Below are positions 35,342 through 46,839 of a stretch of DNA of 64,000 nucleotides, piece after piece. Made by a program: the position numbers and the translations under genes. The notes below the pieces were generated by a model that did no database searches, was not told where the DNA came from, and saw only the letters and a program-made list of their open reading frames with translations. Position 1 is the stretch's first letter; each line of letters begins with the position of its first letter. This DNA comes from Rhodeus uyekii (Eukaryota; Chordata; Actinopteri; Cypriniformes; Acheilognathidae): the NCBI GenBank assembly GCA_037043235.1, contig JAWRVZ010000049.1, forward strand, positions 2,288,501 through 2,352,500, in the 5' to 3' direction.

Positions 35342-35403
35342 AATCCATCATCGGTCAGACTTTAATTTTCAACAACAATTTGAAGTCTGACCGATGTTGG
35401 ATT
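35342..35403. other. 62-nt perfect-type hairpin
   Basis: Arms 35342-35362 and 35383-35403 pair over 21 positions with one mismatch, around a 20-base AT-rich loop. Each arm contains ATCGGTCAGACTT or its complement. It could be a tiny foldback element or a transcribed hairpin. It directly precedes a hAT terminus. Confidence 0.6.
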
Positions 35404-35407
35404 AAAT

Positions 35408-35530
35408 CAGTGGTTCTCAAATAGTGGGGCGCGCCCCCCTGGGGGGGGCGTGGAGCGATGCCAGGGGGGGGCGCGCGTGACCGTGGGGAACATGCCTTTT
35501 TTTTGTCAGGGAGTAAGTTTTCTTGCACTG
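35408..35530 (+). mobile_element. hAT-type transposon terminus
   Basis: CAGTGGTTCTCAAATAGTGG followed by G/C-rich GGGGCGCG sequence is the typical left end of fish hAT elements. The matching right end is not seen nearby. Confidence 0.5.
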
Positions 35531-35699
35531 AACAAGAGCAGCAGATATAAAGTTCAGATAACAAACCCTTCACCGATTGTTCATGTGTTATGTGATAAAT
35601 CGCTAAATTCACACGTTTTCACGCGATATCTGGCACTGATTATAAAGGTTTTTAAGCGACAAATACATTCACTTCCACATATCTGAGAATCTGAATATC

Positions 35700-36110
35700 A
35701 GGTAGTTGATGACAGAGCCAAAATATCATCACTATCTAAATCTCTATTATTTGTCAATAATATATTCTGTAGACATGTGTCAGGAATAAAGAGTCACTGG
35801 TTATTAATGTGTGAAGCTGGTAAAGCTGTTTGTGGAGTTGCTGAATCCTCTGCTGAGATCTGGAGACATTTAATGTCTTCTTTTATCTTATGCTGATTTC
35901 ATCTAAGACTGTTGCTGAAGTCACTTGTAGTTCTTGTGTTTGTCTTTTCTTCAGTGATTCTGCTTATCTTGTTATAATTAATTCTCAATAATCACTTACA
36001 TAATCTCTTAATTGTCTCATAAACTTTAAAGCTGATTCAGAGTTACTTTAACTCACTGGAACCAAATCTTCTCTGAGCAGAGTTGATTTAACACTGAGTA
36101 TTTTGGACGG
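35700..36110. repeat. GIMAP-locus dispersed repeat
   Basis: Shares with 48090-48250 the blocks GACATGTGTCAGGAATAAAG / GACGTGTGTCAGGAATAAAG and GAATCCTCTGCTGAGATCTGG. Inverted relatives lie at 12230, 15460, 18300 and 40250. Lies between two GIMAP genes and is noncoding. Confidence 0.5.
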
Positions 36111-37023
36111 TGAGAGTTAAAACCTTAAACTGCAAAATAATTGTAAAGAAAAATAGATTACAGTTTACAATAAGGTCCCATTAGTGAACAGTAAATAACA
36201 CAACTGATCATTGTTAATTCATGTTATCAGGTAACCAGTTACAACTTTTAAATGTATTTTGTTTTTTAGCTTTTTAGTAGTAGCTTTTTAGATGGTTGAT
36301 TGGAAAAGTATCCTTAAAGCATTTTAATATATTAACAATTTGAAATTAATAATTGTTCACAGTATTTTAAAGAGGCCATGATAACAATATCATCTGTGTT
36401 CATTATCAGACTCACTCTAGTGACTGTAAAGTCTCCTCCTGCACATCCTAAAGACTTTCAATAAATTTAAGGATGAATTTAACTGATTAATCTTAATATT
36501 AGTGTGATCCAGTTTTCTCTCTCTAACACACTTTCAGAAGAGTTTCTTTGATGCAAGAGCAGATGTTGTTGCATTAATGCACTTTTTATTTAATATTATT
36601 TTGTAAATAAAGTACAGTATTAAGCAATTATTTATTTTTTTACTTTTTGCGCAAACAAAGCACACCCATTCCCTCATAACATTAGGACTAAACCATGGAG
36701 TCACAAGGCATACTTTAATAATGTCTGTAATATACTTCTGAACCTTGAGTTGAAAGTTGTGAAAGTTGTTAAGAAGGACAGAAATCTTTCAGATTTAATT
36801 AAAAACTATCTTTAATTGAGTTCGGAAGATGAACAAACGTCTTGATGAACAAACCGCATAAGGGTTATTAGTAATAATTTTTTTTAAAAATCATAGTAGT
36901 TGTATTGTTTTCTTATTTCTTGCATGAAACTGTTAAACAAACACACATTTAACAAATCAAAACAATCATGTCTTTAAAGTGAATTCAGGGACTGTGATCT
37001 GTGTAATTCTACTAGTATTTGAA
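36111..37023. other. No gene recognised; 3' flank of the next GIMAP gene
   Basis: AT-rich, with no motif. Confidence 0.4.
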
Positions 37024-37796
37024 TTATTTAAACTCAGAAAACTTCTTCCAGCACCATCGTCCTGTTGTCAGCACTATTATTAACACTATTACACTTGCTG
37101 TGTTTCTCCATGCAATTATTCCACCATTCTTTTCCTTCTCTTGTTTCTTTTTCTCCTCCTCTTGTTGTTTCTTCTCTTCCCTGATCTTGCTCTGAGCCTC
37201 TTCATAAATATCATTAGTGTAATATTCATTCATGCTCTCATTTTTATTCATCATTTCCTCTATTTTCTCCAGCAGCACAGATACCTGAGTTTTATCATTC
37301 TTCATTTTATTATTAAAGGCATGATATCCTGCTGGACATTCATCCAGGATCTCTCTCAGCTTGATGCTTTCTTTCAGATAATGTTCTGGGGTTTTGTCTA
37401 ATTTATCAACTCCAGTGAACAGCAATATTGTGAATCTCAGAACTTCTTCTCCAAAGTTCTTCTGAATCCATTTGACTGTGTTTTCCTCTTCTTCTGTGAA
37501 TCTCACATCCAGTCTGATCACCAGCAGAAACACATGAGGACCAGGAGCAGACATCCCCAAACTCTTCTCAATCTCAGCCTTCAGATCTTCTTCAGTCATG
37601 CATGTGTTATCCAATCCAGGTGTGTCGATCACTGAGATGTTTCTATCTTCAACCTTGCCCTCATGTTTCTCACACTGTTGAGTTGTAGATTCAGAGGAGA
37701 ATCTCAATTCAAATTTTTTTTTACCAAGGATGGTGTTTCCTGTTGAACTCTTTCCTGATCCAGTTTTACCCAGCAGAACAATCCTCAGATCAGACA
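37024..37796 (-). CDS. AIG1 domain, coiled-coil and transmembrane exon of the 267-aa GIMAP
   Basis: Open from the acceptor to the stop; begins SDLRIVLLGKTG. The ATG at 37815 lies in the intron and is not used. Confidence 0.85.
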
Positions 37797-40616
37797 CTGT
37801 GAAATAAAGGTTCAAATAAACTCACCCTGTATTTTTTTTTAATTATTATTATTGCACAAATTGAAAAAAAAGTGTTGCATTTACAGTGCTTGTATTTTAA
37901 CGCATTGTATTTTTTAGGCTTCAATTCTAAACACCACATGCTGGAGAAAAAGCTGACAGTAGATGGAGGTTATTCGATTTCTGTAGCTCGCGTAAGGTTT
38001 GCACTGAGTGGTGGGCCGATCGATGAAACGATATGCAAATCTAAAGGTAAATCCTGTAAAAGTGTGATCAGTCTCACATTAGCACGCCTTCCAAAAACAG
38101 CTTCACCTGCACTTTTGCTGTTCTGTCAAGTAATGATCCATTTAAATTCGACACAGAATTTTGTTAAAATATGTTAAACTAAATAGTTAATCTAGACTAC
38201 AGTCCCATCATGAGTTAATTGGAGAAACATATCGTCATAATTTCAAAATCCCAAATCAGCACCTTCACCTTGCAGTTAGAATCAAAATATCATTTTACGG
38301 TAAAAATATATATTTGTTTTAAATGTATATAGCCTTATCTTTTGAATTAAATGTACATTTGGACATTTTATAATGGTTATGAAGATGGTGATTATTATTA
38401 TTATTACTATAATCTAACTACACTCTAAAATCCAACAGTTAGCTAATTTTACTTAATGTCTTAATTGTAATAATCTAGTAATCTGAATTATTGACATACT
38501 GTTATTTCTTTACACAAAAAACACAAGTTAAGATTATTTTAATTTTATTTATTTTTTTTGCTGTATCTCTAGCAGTATAAGGGTGCCGCTTGCAACATCA
38601 AGGTTATGAGTTTAAGGGCCAGTCAAACGGCGAAAACGCATTAATCGGATTACGCACAGATTTCCGTTTCTGCGCGGAGTGTGCGTCTTATGCGTAATTC
38701 GTCAGTGGAACAAACTTGGACTGTCAGTGATTGTAAGTGGATGTGCGTCGGCTGTGTGTCGACATTCGCGATTGGCTGTGTGACTGGCCCTTAAACAAGA
38801 ACTGATTAGAATGTCAATGTGTTTCTTGAATGCAATGCATTTTTCTTTTAAAAGGCCAGTCACACAGCCGATCACGCACGAATCACTCACAAATCACACA
38901 TAGATTGGGTTTGTGCCTGCTTGTGCTTCGAGAAATTGACCAAAGTATTCCACGAACATTCGACGCACGTCCAACGCGTGAATCACTGATGGAGGGCGTC
39001 CAAACACACACGCTTTGCGAACATTCCACGTATTTGTCAGTTTTGTAAGTGATTGTCAGTGGAATGAACGTGATACGTGCGCGGTTCATGCGTGATATGA
39101 AGGTGGGGCGTCAGTGGACGGACGTGGACATGCGCGGTTTCGAACCAGTTCTGACGCATAAGCACTGACGGCCGACGCGTGTCCCGCGCATAGTCACGCA
39201 TACTCGACGCATAAACTACACACGCCGACTCATGAATAACGCAGCAGAAAAAATTTGATCCGTTCAAAACTCAAAATCACGCACAAACCGCATTCGACGC
39301 ACATTCACTCACTGACGGTCCACGTTTGTTCCATCGACGAATACGACACACGCTCCGCGCAGAAACGAAAATCTGTGCGTAATTCGTGCGTGATTAATGC
39401 GTTTTCGCTGTGTGACTGGCCCTTTAGTAATTTCTCAAAGTCATCTTGAATGCTGAATTGAACTGACAGATTTGAGAGATCGTCACATAAACTGATTAGT
39501 AAAGTGTTTCAGTCTGATCTCGTCAATGCTGTAACTTTGTTTGGGCTCTTGAACCTCATTTATAATATTAGAATTATCTTCCTATTAATGCATCAAGAAA
39601 AGGCAGTCATTTTGTTTCAAACTGAGGGAAGTATAAATGTTAATAGACGATCTAACCTCTATATAATTAATAACCTTTATTCATGCTGAATGAATATTTT
39701 ATCACTTTTGTTAACGCATATGACAAAAGTATTTTGTTGTTGATATAATCCATATCTTGTGATTGATCATGTTTGAGCCACACACACTTCAACATTCAGT
39801 AAAACACAACAATGGCAGCTTTACTGAATCAAGAGTAAATCTACAGTAAATGATCAAGTTTTCTACAGTTCTTTATTAGTTTCTAGAACTCTTGTGTAAG
39901 TGAACTATAATAACTAATCATATAAAATATATTATTGATACACAAATAATTATATTATTATAATATAATAACTATAAACAGGAACAGTATGTTGAATTAA
40001 TTTAGTTGTTTTAACGGGAATCGGTTTGCCTGTTTTTTTTTTTTTCAGTTCTATCTCAAGGGATGACAACATCGGTTCTGGAGGATCACTGCCCTGCAGA
40101 ATTTTGCCCGAACTCTAATCAAACACACCTAAATCAGCTAATCAATGTCTTCAGGACAGCTAAGGCTATAAGAAGTTTCTGAGAGATTTTTCAGGATTGG
40201 ACTCAAACTCTACAAGACCGCTATTGCCTTCCCCTGGCCTAACTAAGTAGATTTTACACTCTAGAAACAAACTACAAGTGAGATCAACCACAGTTTTAGA
40301 TTAAATCAACTGGAGATAAAAGAAGACTAAGACTAAATGTCTCCAGATCTCAGCAGAGGATTCAACAACTCCACAAACAGCTTTACCAGCTTCACACATT
40401 GATAACCAGATTAACATTGACATACAGTTATAGAAATCCTTACTGAAAATGAACAGGTTCAGGTAGAAGCAGAAGTTATTGGAAGGTTGATGCGTCATGT
40501 CTTAAGTGAATAGAACTATACGCAAATCCTAATCTTGTAAATAACAGGGATATGAAAGATTAAGGGGTGAAAAAATTATACTTACGAGGATTGTTGTCCA
40601 TCCTTTTCCTCAGCAT
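37024..40616 (-). CDS. GIMAP-type GTPase, single AIG1 domain with coiled coil and membrane anchor
   Basis: Two coding exons: 40616-40586 (ATG CTG AGG..., MLRKRMDNNP, donor GTAAGT) and 37796-37024 (acceptor TTTCACAG). Phases agree and the total is 804 nt, 267 aa. The AIG1 domain has GKTGSGKSSTGNTIL, DTPGLDNTC, VKWIQKNFGEEV and G4 LFTGVD, which departs from the TxAD pattern. It is followed by a charged coiled coil (EEKKQQEEEKKKQ) and one C-terminal membrane helix (VIVLIIVLTT) with a short basic tail. Such proteins sit on the ER, Golgi or lipid-droplet membranes of lymphocytes in other vertebrates. The intron is loaded with MITEs and a SINE. A TATA promoter and noncoding exon near 43864-43965 fit upstream. 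Confidence 0.85.
37870..38560. other. Intron sequence, nothing assigned
   Basis: A 101-codon ORF (37872-38177, +) includes a locally GC-richer piece (GTGGGCCGATCGATGAAACG) that may be an unrecognised transposon scrap. No domain. Confidence 0.3.
38565..38851 (+). mobile_element. tRNA-type SINE split by a MITE
   Basis: CAACATCAAGGTTATGAGTT before 38615 and AACAAGAACTGATTAGAATG after 38790 read as one SINE (compare ACAACGCCAAGGTCATGGGT at 44735). The interruption is the MITE 38616-38790. Confidence 0.5.
38616..38790. mobile_element. piggyBac-like MITE with TTAA target duplication
   Basis: 175 bp, starting GGGCCAGTCAAACGGCG and ending GTGTGACTGGCCC, flanked on both sides by TTAA (38612-38615 and 38791-38794). 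The TTAA target and GGG/CCC ends are the piggyBac pattern. Rich in TGCGTAAT-type motifs. No coding capacity. Confidence 0.7.
38852..39423. mobile_element. Longer MITE of the same family, inverted
   Basis: Ends AGGCCAGTCACACAGCCG and CGCTGTGTGACTGGCCC. Its right end, read in reverse, matches the left part of the 175-bp MITE (AAAACGCATTAATC, then TTTCTGCGCGGAG). Target ends have drifted (TTAA to TTTA). ORFs inside have no domain. Confidence 0.6.
39424..40064. other. Intron sequence, no feature recognised
   Basis: AT-rich, nothing supportable. Confidence 0.35.
40065..40235 (+). mobile_element. Common fish MITE
   Basis: CTCTAATCAAACACACCTAA then ATCAGCTAATCAATGTCTTC is a widespread fish nonautonomous DNA element. 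Ends are unclear. Confidence 0.5.
40250..40420. repeat. GIMAP-locus dispersed repeat (inverted relative to 35700)
   Basis: Contains GTCTCCAGATCTCAGCAGAGG-type sequence and ACCAGCTTCACACATTGATAA, the complement of the 35790-35880 block. Confidence 0.5.
40586..40616 (-). CDS. Start exon of the 267-aa GIMAP
   Basis: 31 coding nt ending in phase 1 before GTAAGT, preceded by an AAAG acceptor-like site near 40622. The small phase-1 start exon is the same layout as in the plus-strand GIMAP at 52009. Confidence 0.65.
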
Positions 40617-40754
40617 CTTGCCTTTAATTTGATCTATGATAACAAATGCATTTAATTAGAAAAATACACCATCATTATTTTTACACAAAGTACACAAAAA
40701 TGATTTAGCAATGTATCTTCTAATAATCCTTATCACTCTTGTTACGCAAACTTC

Positions 40755-40805
40755 TGACTAGAATGGTTGTTTTGTGTTGCACTCTTTCCTGATCATGCAA
40801 TTAAT
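40755..40805 (-). pseudogene. Scrap of a GIMAP P-loop
   Basis: GGTTGTTTTGTGTTGCACTC followed by TTTCCTGATC matches the antisense of the P-loop coding region (GATGGTGTTTCCTGTTGAAC then TCTTTCCTGATC at 37730). About 40 bases only. Confidence 0.4.
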
Positions 40806-41700
40806 TGTCTTTTCATTGACGCCTGATAGGAACATTGGAATAAACAAACCTGCTCAGATGAATATGTACATATTTTCCCTGTGGATGGAGGGTGACAAAA
40901 CAGTCTGATTTTGTTTTGTTTTTTTAAGATTTTGTTTCAAAATTAAGTATGCACATTTAAATCTAAAATGTATTAATTTTTAATATCTAGTATTTGTGCT
41001 GTCAGATGTACTGTGACCTGTCAATGTTTGTAAACAGTGCTAATTTTGAGATGATTCGGTTCTTCGAACGCAGATGTTCTTGACGATTAGTAGAAACACT
41101 GATCAGCAACATTTTGATTGGTCAGCGAGCATGCTGAAAGAGCGCGCATAGTGTTTCTCGGCGGCGCATCGCTGAATTTCAGTGTTGGGACAAATTCCCC
41201 CAAAGGGTAAACGGTTTTGTGAATAATCTAATTATAATTGTTTGTGAAAAGATTGACAATGGATCATGGTGCAGTACAAGCACATGGTGTGTCTTTTGTT
41301 TCTTGCTGAAATACACTGAAGACTTTGGAAAAATGTATAAAACTCCTTTTAACAGTTCTTGCTTGTGTGTTGCTTTACTCTCATAATTCTGCTTAACATT
41401 CTGTTTGACAATTTCATCAATATTCTGTAGAAAAATTGGGGTGCGTGTTGTATCATTCAAACTTTTACTTTTGATCTTATTATATTTTTATGTGTTTTGA
41501 CTAGACAGGTCCAACATTTTTCTAGGCAAAAGGACCATCCATAACCTATATGACATATGTTCTCTTCTAGTGAACAGCAGTTTTGCATAGTCAAAGTTTG
41601 TAATATGACACAGGGATTTTCATTAGTGATTAATCTTCTGTAGGCTACAGAACATAAAACAAGCCTGCATTATTTCATGACAGTTTTCCTATTGAAATAC
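40806..41700. other. No gene recognised
   Basis: A 93-codon ORF (41460-41179, -) has no domain. A short GC-richer patch at 41090-41170 contains GATTGGTC (CCAAT-box type), but no transcript can be tied to it. Confidence 0.35.
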
Positions 41701-41870
41701 ACTCTAAAAAAAATGGTGCTATATAGCACTAAAAGTGGTTCTTTGGCTCATAATCATAGGGGAACCATTTTTAGTGTTATATAGCACCAAATTGTGCTAC
41801 AAAGAACCATTATAAGGTGTTATATAGCCACCTCATAATGGTTCTTTGTAGCACAACTGCCTGACAACTA
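41701..41870. mobile_element. Palindromic MITE
   Basis: Begins AAATGGTGCTATATAGCACT. The end has a near-perfect foldback: GTGCTACAAAGAACCATTAT pairs with the complement ending GTTCTTTGTAGCAC around a TTATATAGC centre. Confidence 0.6.
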
Positions 41871-42239
41871 TGGACATTAAGGCACTGCCTCCCACCCCAT
41901 ACCAGCCAACCCTCCTCAATTATCGCTGTTTCCAGACAGCACAAAGACTCCTGTACTCTCGATACCTCAACCTCTCCCTGCGAGCGCTGAGTGCCCACCT
42001 GTTGTGCATGTGGGCCACACACACACACCACCGTGGAAGAAGCTAAGCCTTCTATCAAGCGTTCTCTAGCACCTGAAGTCTCCTTTGCCTGCAAGGGCCC
42101 TCTAGTCTCCTCAATTGCCTGCCCTCGGATACTCTTGCTCCATCTCGAGCAATTGTACCGCATCTTCGACTGGGTCTCCTGAGTTAGCGGCATCCCTCTG
42201 GACCCTCAGCTCTCTGTCTTACGTACACCATCTCAGATT
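41871..42239. other. GC-richer segment of unknown origin
   Basis: About 370 bp with codon-like composition, between a MITE end and an LTR-like repeat. Frames are open on both strands (42193-41810, -; 41991-42182, +), but no family is recognised. Could be a captured gene fragment. Confidence 0.3.
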
Positions 42240-42662
42240 TTGTGTGCTTTTGTGTTCACACAAAACATGAGACAAGAAATTGTGCAGCCCGTGAAAACAC
42301 AAGCTTCGCTACTCAGCACAAGTCAAGACATGCCAGCAGAGCATGTGGCCAATGTAAACATGAACAATACACAACAACTTACAAGGACAAGAGAACGCTC
42401 AGCATGAGTGAACTCAAAACCACACACACTCTCAAAACATGACAAAGCACACAAGCTAACATTCATCTTGTGCGCTCAGAGCACAAGACAAACACAAAGA
42501 GCATGATTGACCGAATCCCGACACAAAACCAAAACCGAACAAGACGAACATCACGAGACAATCGAAGCCACACATTCACAGGAAGACATGACAATAAGTC
42601 GGTGTCACAGCTCTGTCACAAAACACTAGAAAACAAGACTGAAGTGACAAAACCGTGACAAT
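42240..42662 (-). mobile_element. LTR-like repeat, inverted relative of 12560-13225
   Basis: Shares GGCCAATGTAAACATGAAC and the CACTAGAAAACAAGAC block (complements) with the copy in the GIMAP intron. Ends AAAACCGTGACAATG. Confidence 0.4.
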
Positions 42663-43147
42663 GAGTAAAAGAAAAACTGCAGAAATTGAGGAAATTAGTG
42701 AAAGTATATTAAGAATTGCCCGGAACATTTTTTAAAATGACACTCAAACTAAACATTTAAACAAAGTATGTGAATAATACAGATTACTTGATTATTACAA
42801 TTAAGTAAAGACATTGAGCAAAGTTAACTAAAAGTGTTAACTTGCACACAAAACAAGGTGTATTAATTTAATTTCATGTATATTAAAAGTAATTATTTAT
42901 GATCTTAAAGTTATTTTTTATGTCAAGTGTTGTTATGGTGAAGCTTATAAGATGATCTTTCAAAGATGAATTTCAGCAGCTTCGTCATATTGTGAAAGAT
43001 CTCTAAAAACAGTGATGTATTTGAAATAAGATCATTAGAAATCTTTACTCTTAAATAATACTAAAAGTTATTATTAACCTTTTTGTGTAAGCTAATTTAT
43101 AAGCATATTATTTATTTGATTAGTTTAGTTGATTTTGTTGTTTGTGA
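42663..43147. other. No gene recognised
   Basis: AT-rich spacer. Confidence 0.35.
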
Positions 43148-43465
43148 TTGTCTGTGCCATTAGGTGAGTGTGTGTCAGGCGTGCAAGAGGGAAGACGGCT
43201 TGAAGACGAAGAAATACGATACATCGTATATTTATTTAACAACAAGCTGAGTCCAGGGATTCACACAACACAGATTGGACACAGACTAAGACCAAGACAC
43301 GGCTTAAATACACAGAGGATGGTTAGGAAAACGGGAACAGCTGACGAGACTGATGAGGTAATTAGTGTAGACACAGGTGAGACAGATGACATGAGGAGCG
43401 AACAACCGGGAGCTAACAGGTAAACATGACAACCACGAAGACAGGGATGACAGAACCGTGACTGT
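43148..43465 (-). mobile_element. Interspersed-repeat end, LTR-like
   Basis: Purine-rich, with TGACAGAACCGTGACTGTG at the right edge, like the end of the preceding element. The 91-codon ORF (43148-43423, +) is without a domain. Confidence 0.3.
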
Positions 43466-43863
43466 GCAGAATATGATTTTACTCCAGGTTGATTTAAACA
43501 AGGGTCCATTGTTGCTTCTTTAATGGCAACTATTTTAGTTAAATTAAAACCAAACAAATGTTTGTATTTTTTATTTGTTACTTTTATGAAATTTTAAAAT
43601 CAACACAGACTTGACTAGAACAGAATTATGAGTGAACAATAAACAATAATCTATTGAAGTCGTAAAGAATAAATGTATTACAGTGGCAGGATTAAAGTCA
43701 CATTACAATGTGAAATCACTGTTAAATCAAGAGCAGGAAATAACTGTGATGTCATCATCTTGACCAAGCATGCATTGATTTGACAATAAATGTTGGACTA
43801 CGGTGTAGGATCACTATTCAAACAGGGATAAATAATAAATAAGTATCTTACTTGTTATCTTAC

Positions 43864-43965
43864 AGTTGAGTGTTAAGTTCAGCTGACCGGAGTTGTCTGA
43901 AGGAGATGTGCCGCTCAGTGACGAGAAGAGGATGTGATGTATGCATGTGATCATCTGGTTATATA
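43864..43965 (-). promoter_or_regulatory. TATA promoter and noncoding exon, probably of the 267-aa GIMAP
   Basis: Minus strand: TATATAA at 43965-43959, then an exon-like stretch (from about 43932) ending CAACT at 43864 before GTAAGATAAC. A second possible donor, GTAAGAT, follows. It is upstream of and on the same strand as the gene whose ATG is at 40616. Confidence 0.45.
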
Positions 43966-44689
43966 CAGTACACGGACTCCACACCCTTCCCGTCACACAA
44001 AAGAAATATCTATGTTGATCCTCTGGGGTCGATTTTTTTCTTTTGTTTCCAAAGATTCCAAAATACTCCATCGATTGTGATCCTGCAGATACATGTAATA
44101 CATCATTGAAAAATGTTCAGCGTCTACTTTTACTTTTATACTCTCATTAAAAACAAATGGTGTGCTTTTTTTGCAAAACAAGCAAAACAAACATGTTCTG
44201 TCATTTTATCTCTCACTGAAGTCTGTTCTGTAGTGCGTCCGAAAAAGAACAGTAACTCAGCAAATACTTGCCACACTGACATGCCAGCCATGTCTATTGA
44301 TGTGTCTTCTTTTAATTCAAATATTAAAAACAAATATTTTATGTTTGACCTGTTTAACCAGTGTTTCGCAAGTCACCTTATTATTGCTAATGCATTCATG
44401 CCCACAATTATCATATTTTGTAGGGCCTTTTTTGCGGTAGGCACATCCTTGTCTTTGTTAAATCTTAACAAGCAACCCTTCTGTATTGTCTTCATGTGTC
44501 GTTGTGTGTCATAAATAGGAGCGAAACTTTAATGATGTTGTTTCTCTGATGAACTGAAACAGAAAGAGTTTTCTGTCTTATGTGAAAACAGCCACATCAA
44601 CTCTGTAAAACTCATTGAGTTCAGTCAGATTCATGCATTTACATAGTTTTGAGACTATGTGAGGACTCGATATTTAAAAGACTACTGAG
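43966..44689. other. Upstream flank, no gene recognised
   Basis: Overlapping ORFs on both strands (44113-44514 and others) have no recognisable domain. Confidence 0.35.
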
Positions 44690-44815
44690 AACTGTGAGCT
44701 TTCCTGTATATCAAGCAGCAGAGCATTGGTGTTTACAACGCCAAGGTCATGGGTTTGATTCTCAGGGAAAGCAAGTTGCTTTGGATAAAAGTGTCTGCTA
44801 AATGTAAAATCATCT
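44690..44815 (+). mobile_element. tRNA-derived SINE with L2-type tail
   Basis: Has AGCAGCAGAGCATTGGTG, CAAGGTCATGGGTTTGATTC (box B-like) and the tail TTGCTTTGGATAAAAGTGTC TGCTAAATG shared with L2 LINEs, whose enzymes mobilise such SINEs. Confidence 0.65.
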
Positions 44816-45209
44816 GTTCTGTGAGGCCCTAACACAACATGACATAACACATATAAAAATATTAATAAAAAAAACATTACATCTGTGCTTTAATCTTCCT
44901 TCAGTCCCTTTATTCTCCAGGCTTAAGCTACGGCAAGCACAGTTCGAAACTTTGTACTCTGAGCACTCTTGTGTAGGCTACTTTTGCTTTTTCACAACAA
45001 ATTTCTTTCTGTGGTCCTCAAGTTGTGAGTTGGATACAAGATGATGATACAATTACAATGATGATGGTTACAATATTTTTCTGTTTTGTTTTTTTTAATC
45101 TTTTTTTCTTCTTTTTTTTAAACGGAGGTCTCAAACACAGTTCCTGGAGTGAAGACCTGAGGACTGGTGTAAAATGTTCAGATAATGTGGTTCTGTATGA
45201 GGTGAAGCT

Positions 45210-45460
45210 CTAATGATGTTTTTGGGAAGGCCAATGAGAAACCATTACAAGAATCCACTCTGCTGGTAATAAAAGCAGGAACAAGACTCTGTAACTATTA
45301 ATTGAAGCAAAGCATCTGATTCTTGCAATATTTTTCAGATATTGCTGAATTAGTTATTGCCTTGTCATCACTCCCGAAACTAAGGTCTGAATCCAGAATC
45401 ACACCAAGATTATCACCCATAAGGATGCGCCCCCATTCCCAAAAGTGTAACCACGAGATT
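45210..45460 (-). mobile_element. LINE fragment (C-terminal RT region)
   Basis: Minus-strand reading gives NLGVILDSDLSFGSD and, after stops, VPAFITSRVDSCNG, conserved downstream of the RT core in L2-like fish LINEs. Several stops; a dead scrap. Confidence 0.55.
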
Positions 45461-45499
45461 ACCGGTTAAAGCAAACAGAGTGTGATCACAATGAAAGTG

Positions 45500-45910
45500 G
45501 CAACAAACTAAACATTTTCAGTAACTCATCAACATTTAAACCTGTGTTAGTTATCAATAAGAGCTTCTGTAGACATAAATAAAATCAGTCTGGTTTGTAA
45601 CCAAAATTTGACACCCAGACGTGGAAGGTTGATGTCAAAGAAAGATTGGATTCAGACGACAATCTGATTTCAACCAAAACGTGATGGCTGACTGATGTCG
45701 AATTAGTTGATTGCTGACGTTACATTGACATGTTGTCGCTGCTTGGCTGGTTTGACAAGTTTAGCTTGTTGTTTCATCAGCTCCCATTGGCTAACTGTGT
45801 TAACATTAGAAATTATTGTTTAACTGTCAGTGGCATCAGGTTATCACATGAATGTTTTATGTAATTAAAAATATGATTTTCATACACACCTTTCATTGTT
45901 GTTCATGATA
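45500..45910. repeat. Direct duplication, copy A
   Basis: Matches 46840-47290 (shared AAACTAAACATTTTCAGTAA, GATGTCAAAGAAAGATTGG and GCTGCTTGGCTGGTTTGACA). Noncoding; part resembles the GIMAP-locus repeat. Confidence 0.65.
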
Positions 45911-46792
45911 ACTTTCACTTTCATGTCCCATGTCGCGCCCTTGTTTGTGTTCTCATAGATATATCTACATTAGTGCTTTTTCTTTTAAATGCAGTGTCCC
46001 AAAGTGAAAAATATTTTGAGTAAAATTGATTTAGTGTTTTGTATAATGAAAGGAGTAATAAAGTCCTTGATTTATCAGTCTTCAAAATTGGTAAACACAA
46101 AATACAGTAGAAACAAAAATAACTTTTAAATTTGCTGTGTGTATATGTATATAACAAATTGTAAAATACTGATATTAAGATTTTCCTCTTCAAAGTTATA
46201 AATAATGTGCATTTGTTTTTAATCTAAAGGTGTTAAATGAAACGTGCACTTGTGATGAATATACTCTGTAAAAACCTGACTTTAATTTTCAGGATTAAAG
46301 GGCATTATTTTACAATACATTACTGTAGTAAGACATTTCATGCCACTGTAATACATTTATTCTTTACTGCTGAAATTTGTTTTGAAGTCACTATAATGAT
46401 GAAATAAGAACTACATCTGACTTTAGCCTCAATGCATGTGGAACCAGGTTACAAACTAGTCTTGCATTATTTCTTTCTTACATGTACAGAACTTCTTGAT
46501 GATAATTATCAGAGATTTAGATGCTGATGTTTTATTGAAAATAATAATATTTGGAGTCTACATTATGGTGCTTTAGTTAGGCTCTTAACTTTTTAACATT
46601 AGCTTTCTCTTTCTGTTGTCACTGTGATTTAATAAAGTACATTTGTTGAGACAAAAAGATGTTGATCAGTTGTTTTAGACTGTATTGTGATTTCAACAAG
46701 TTCATGCACAACATTAGCACACACGTAGTTACTGAACACCCATTTACTGAAACATTTGTATCCTCATAGCGACTGTAACATGGTTTTGTGCT

Positions 46793-46820
46793 TATATATA
46801 TATATATATATATATATATA
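46793..46820. repeat. (AT)n microsatellite
   Basis: Short TA run next to duplication copy B. Confidence 0.9.
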
Positions 46821-46839
46821 GCCAAACCCAAAGCAGTAA

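Noticed and set aside
37872..38177. 101-codon ORF in the intron of the 267-aa GIMAP
   Set aside because: No motif and antisense to the host gene's intron; at most a transposon scrap.
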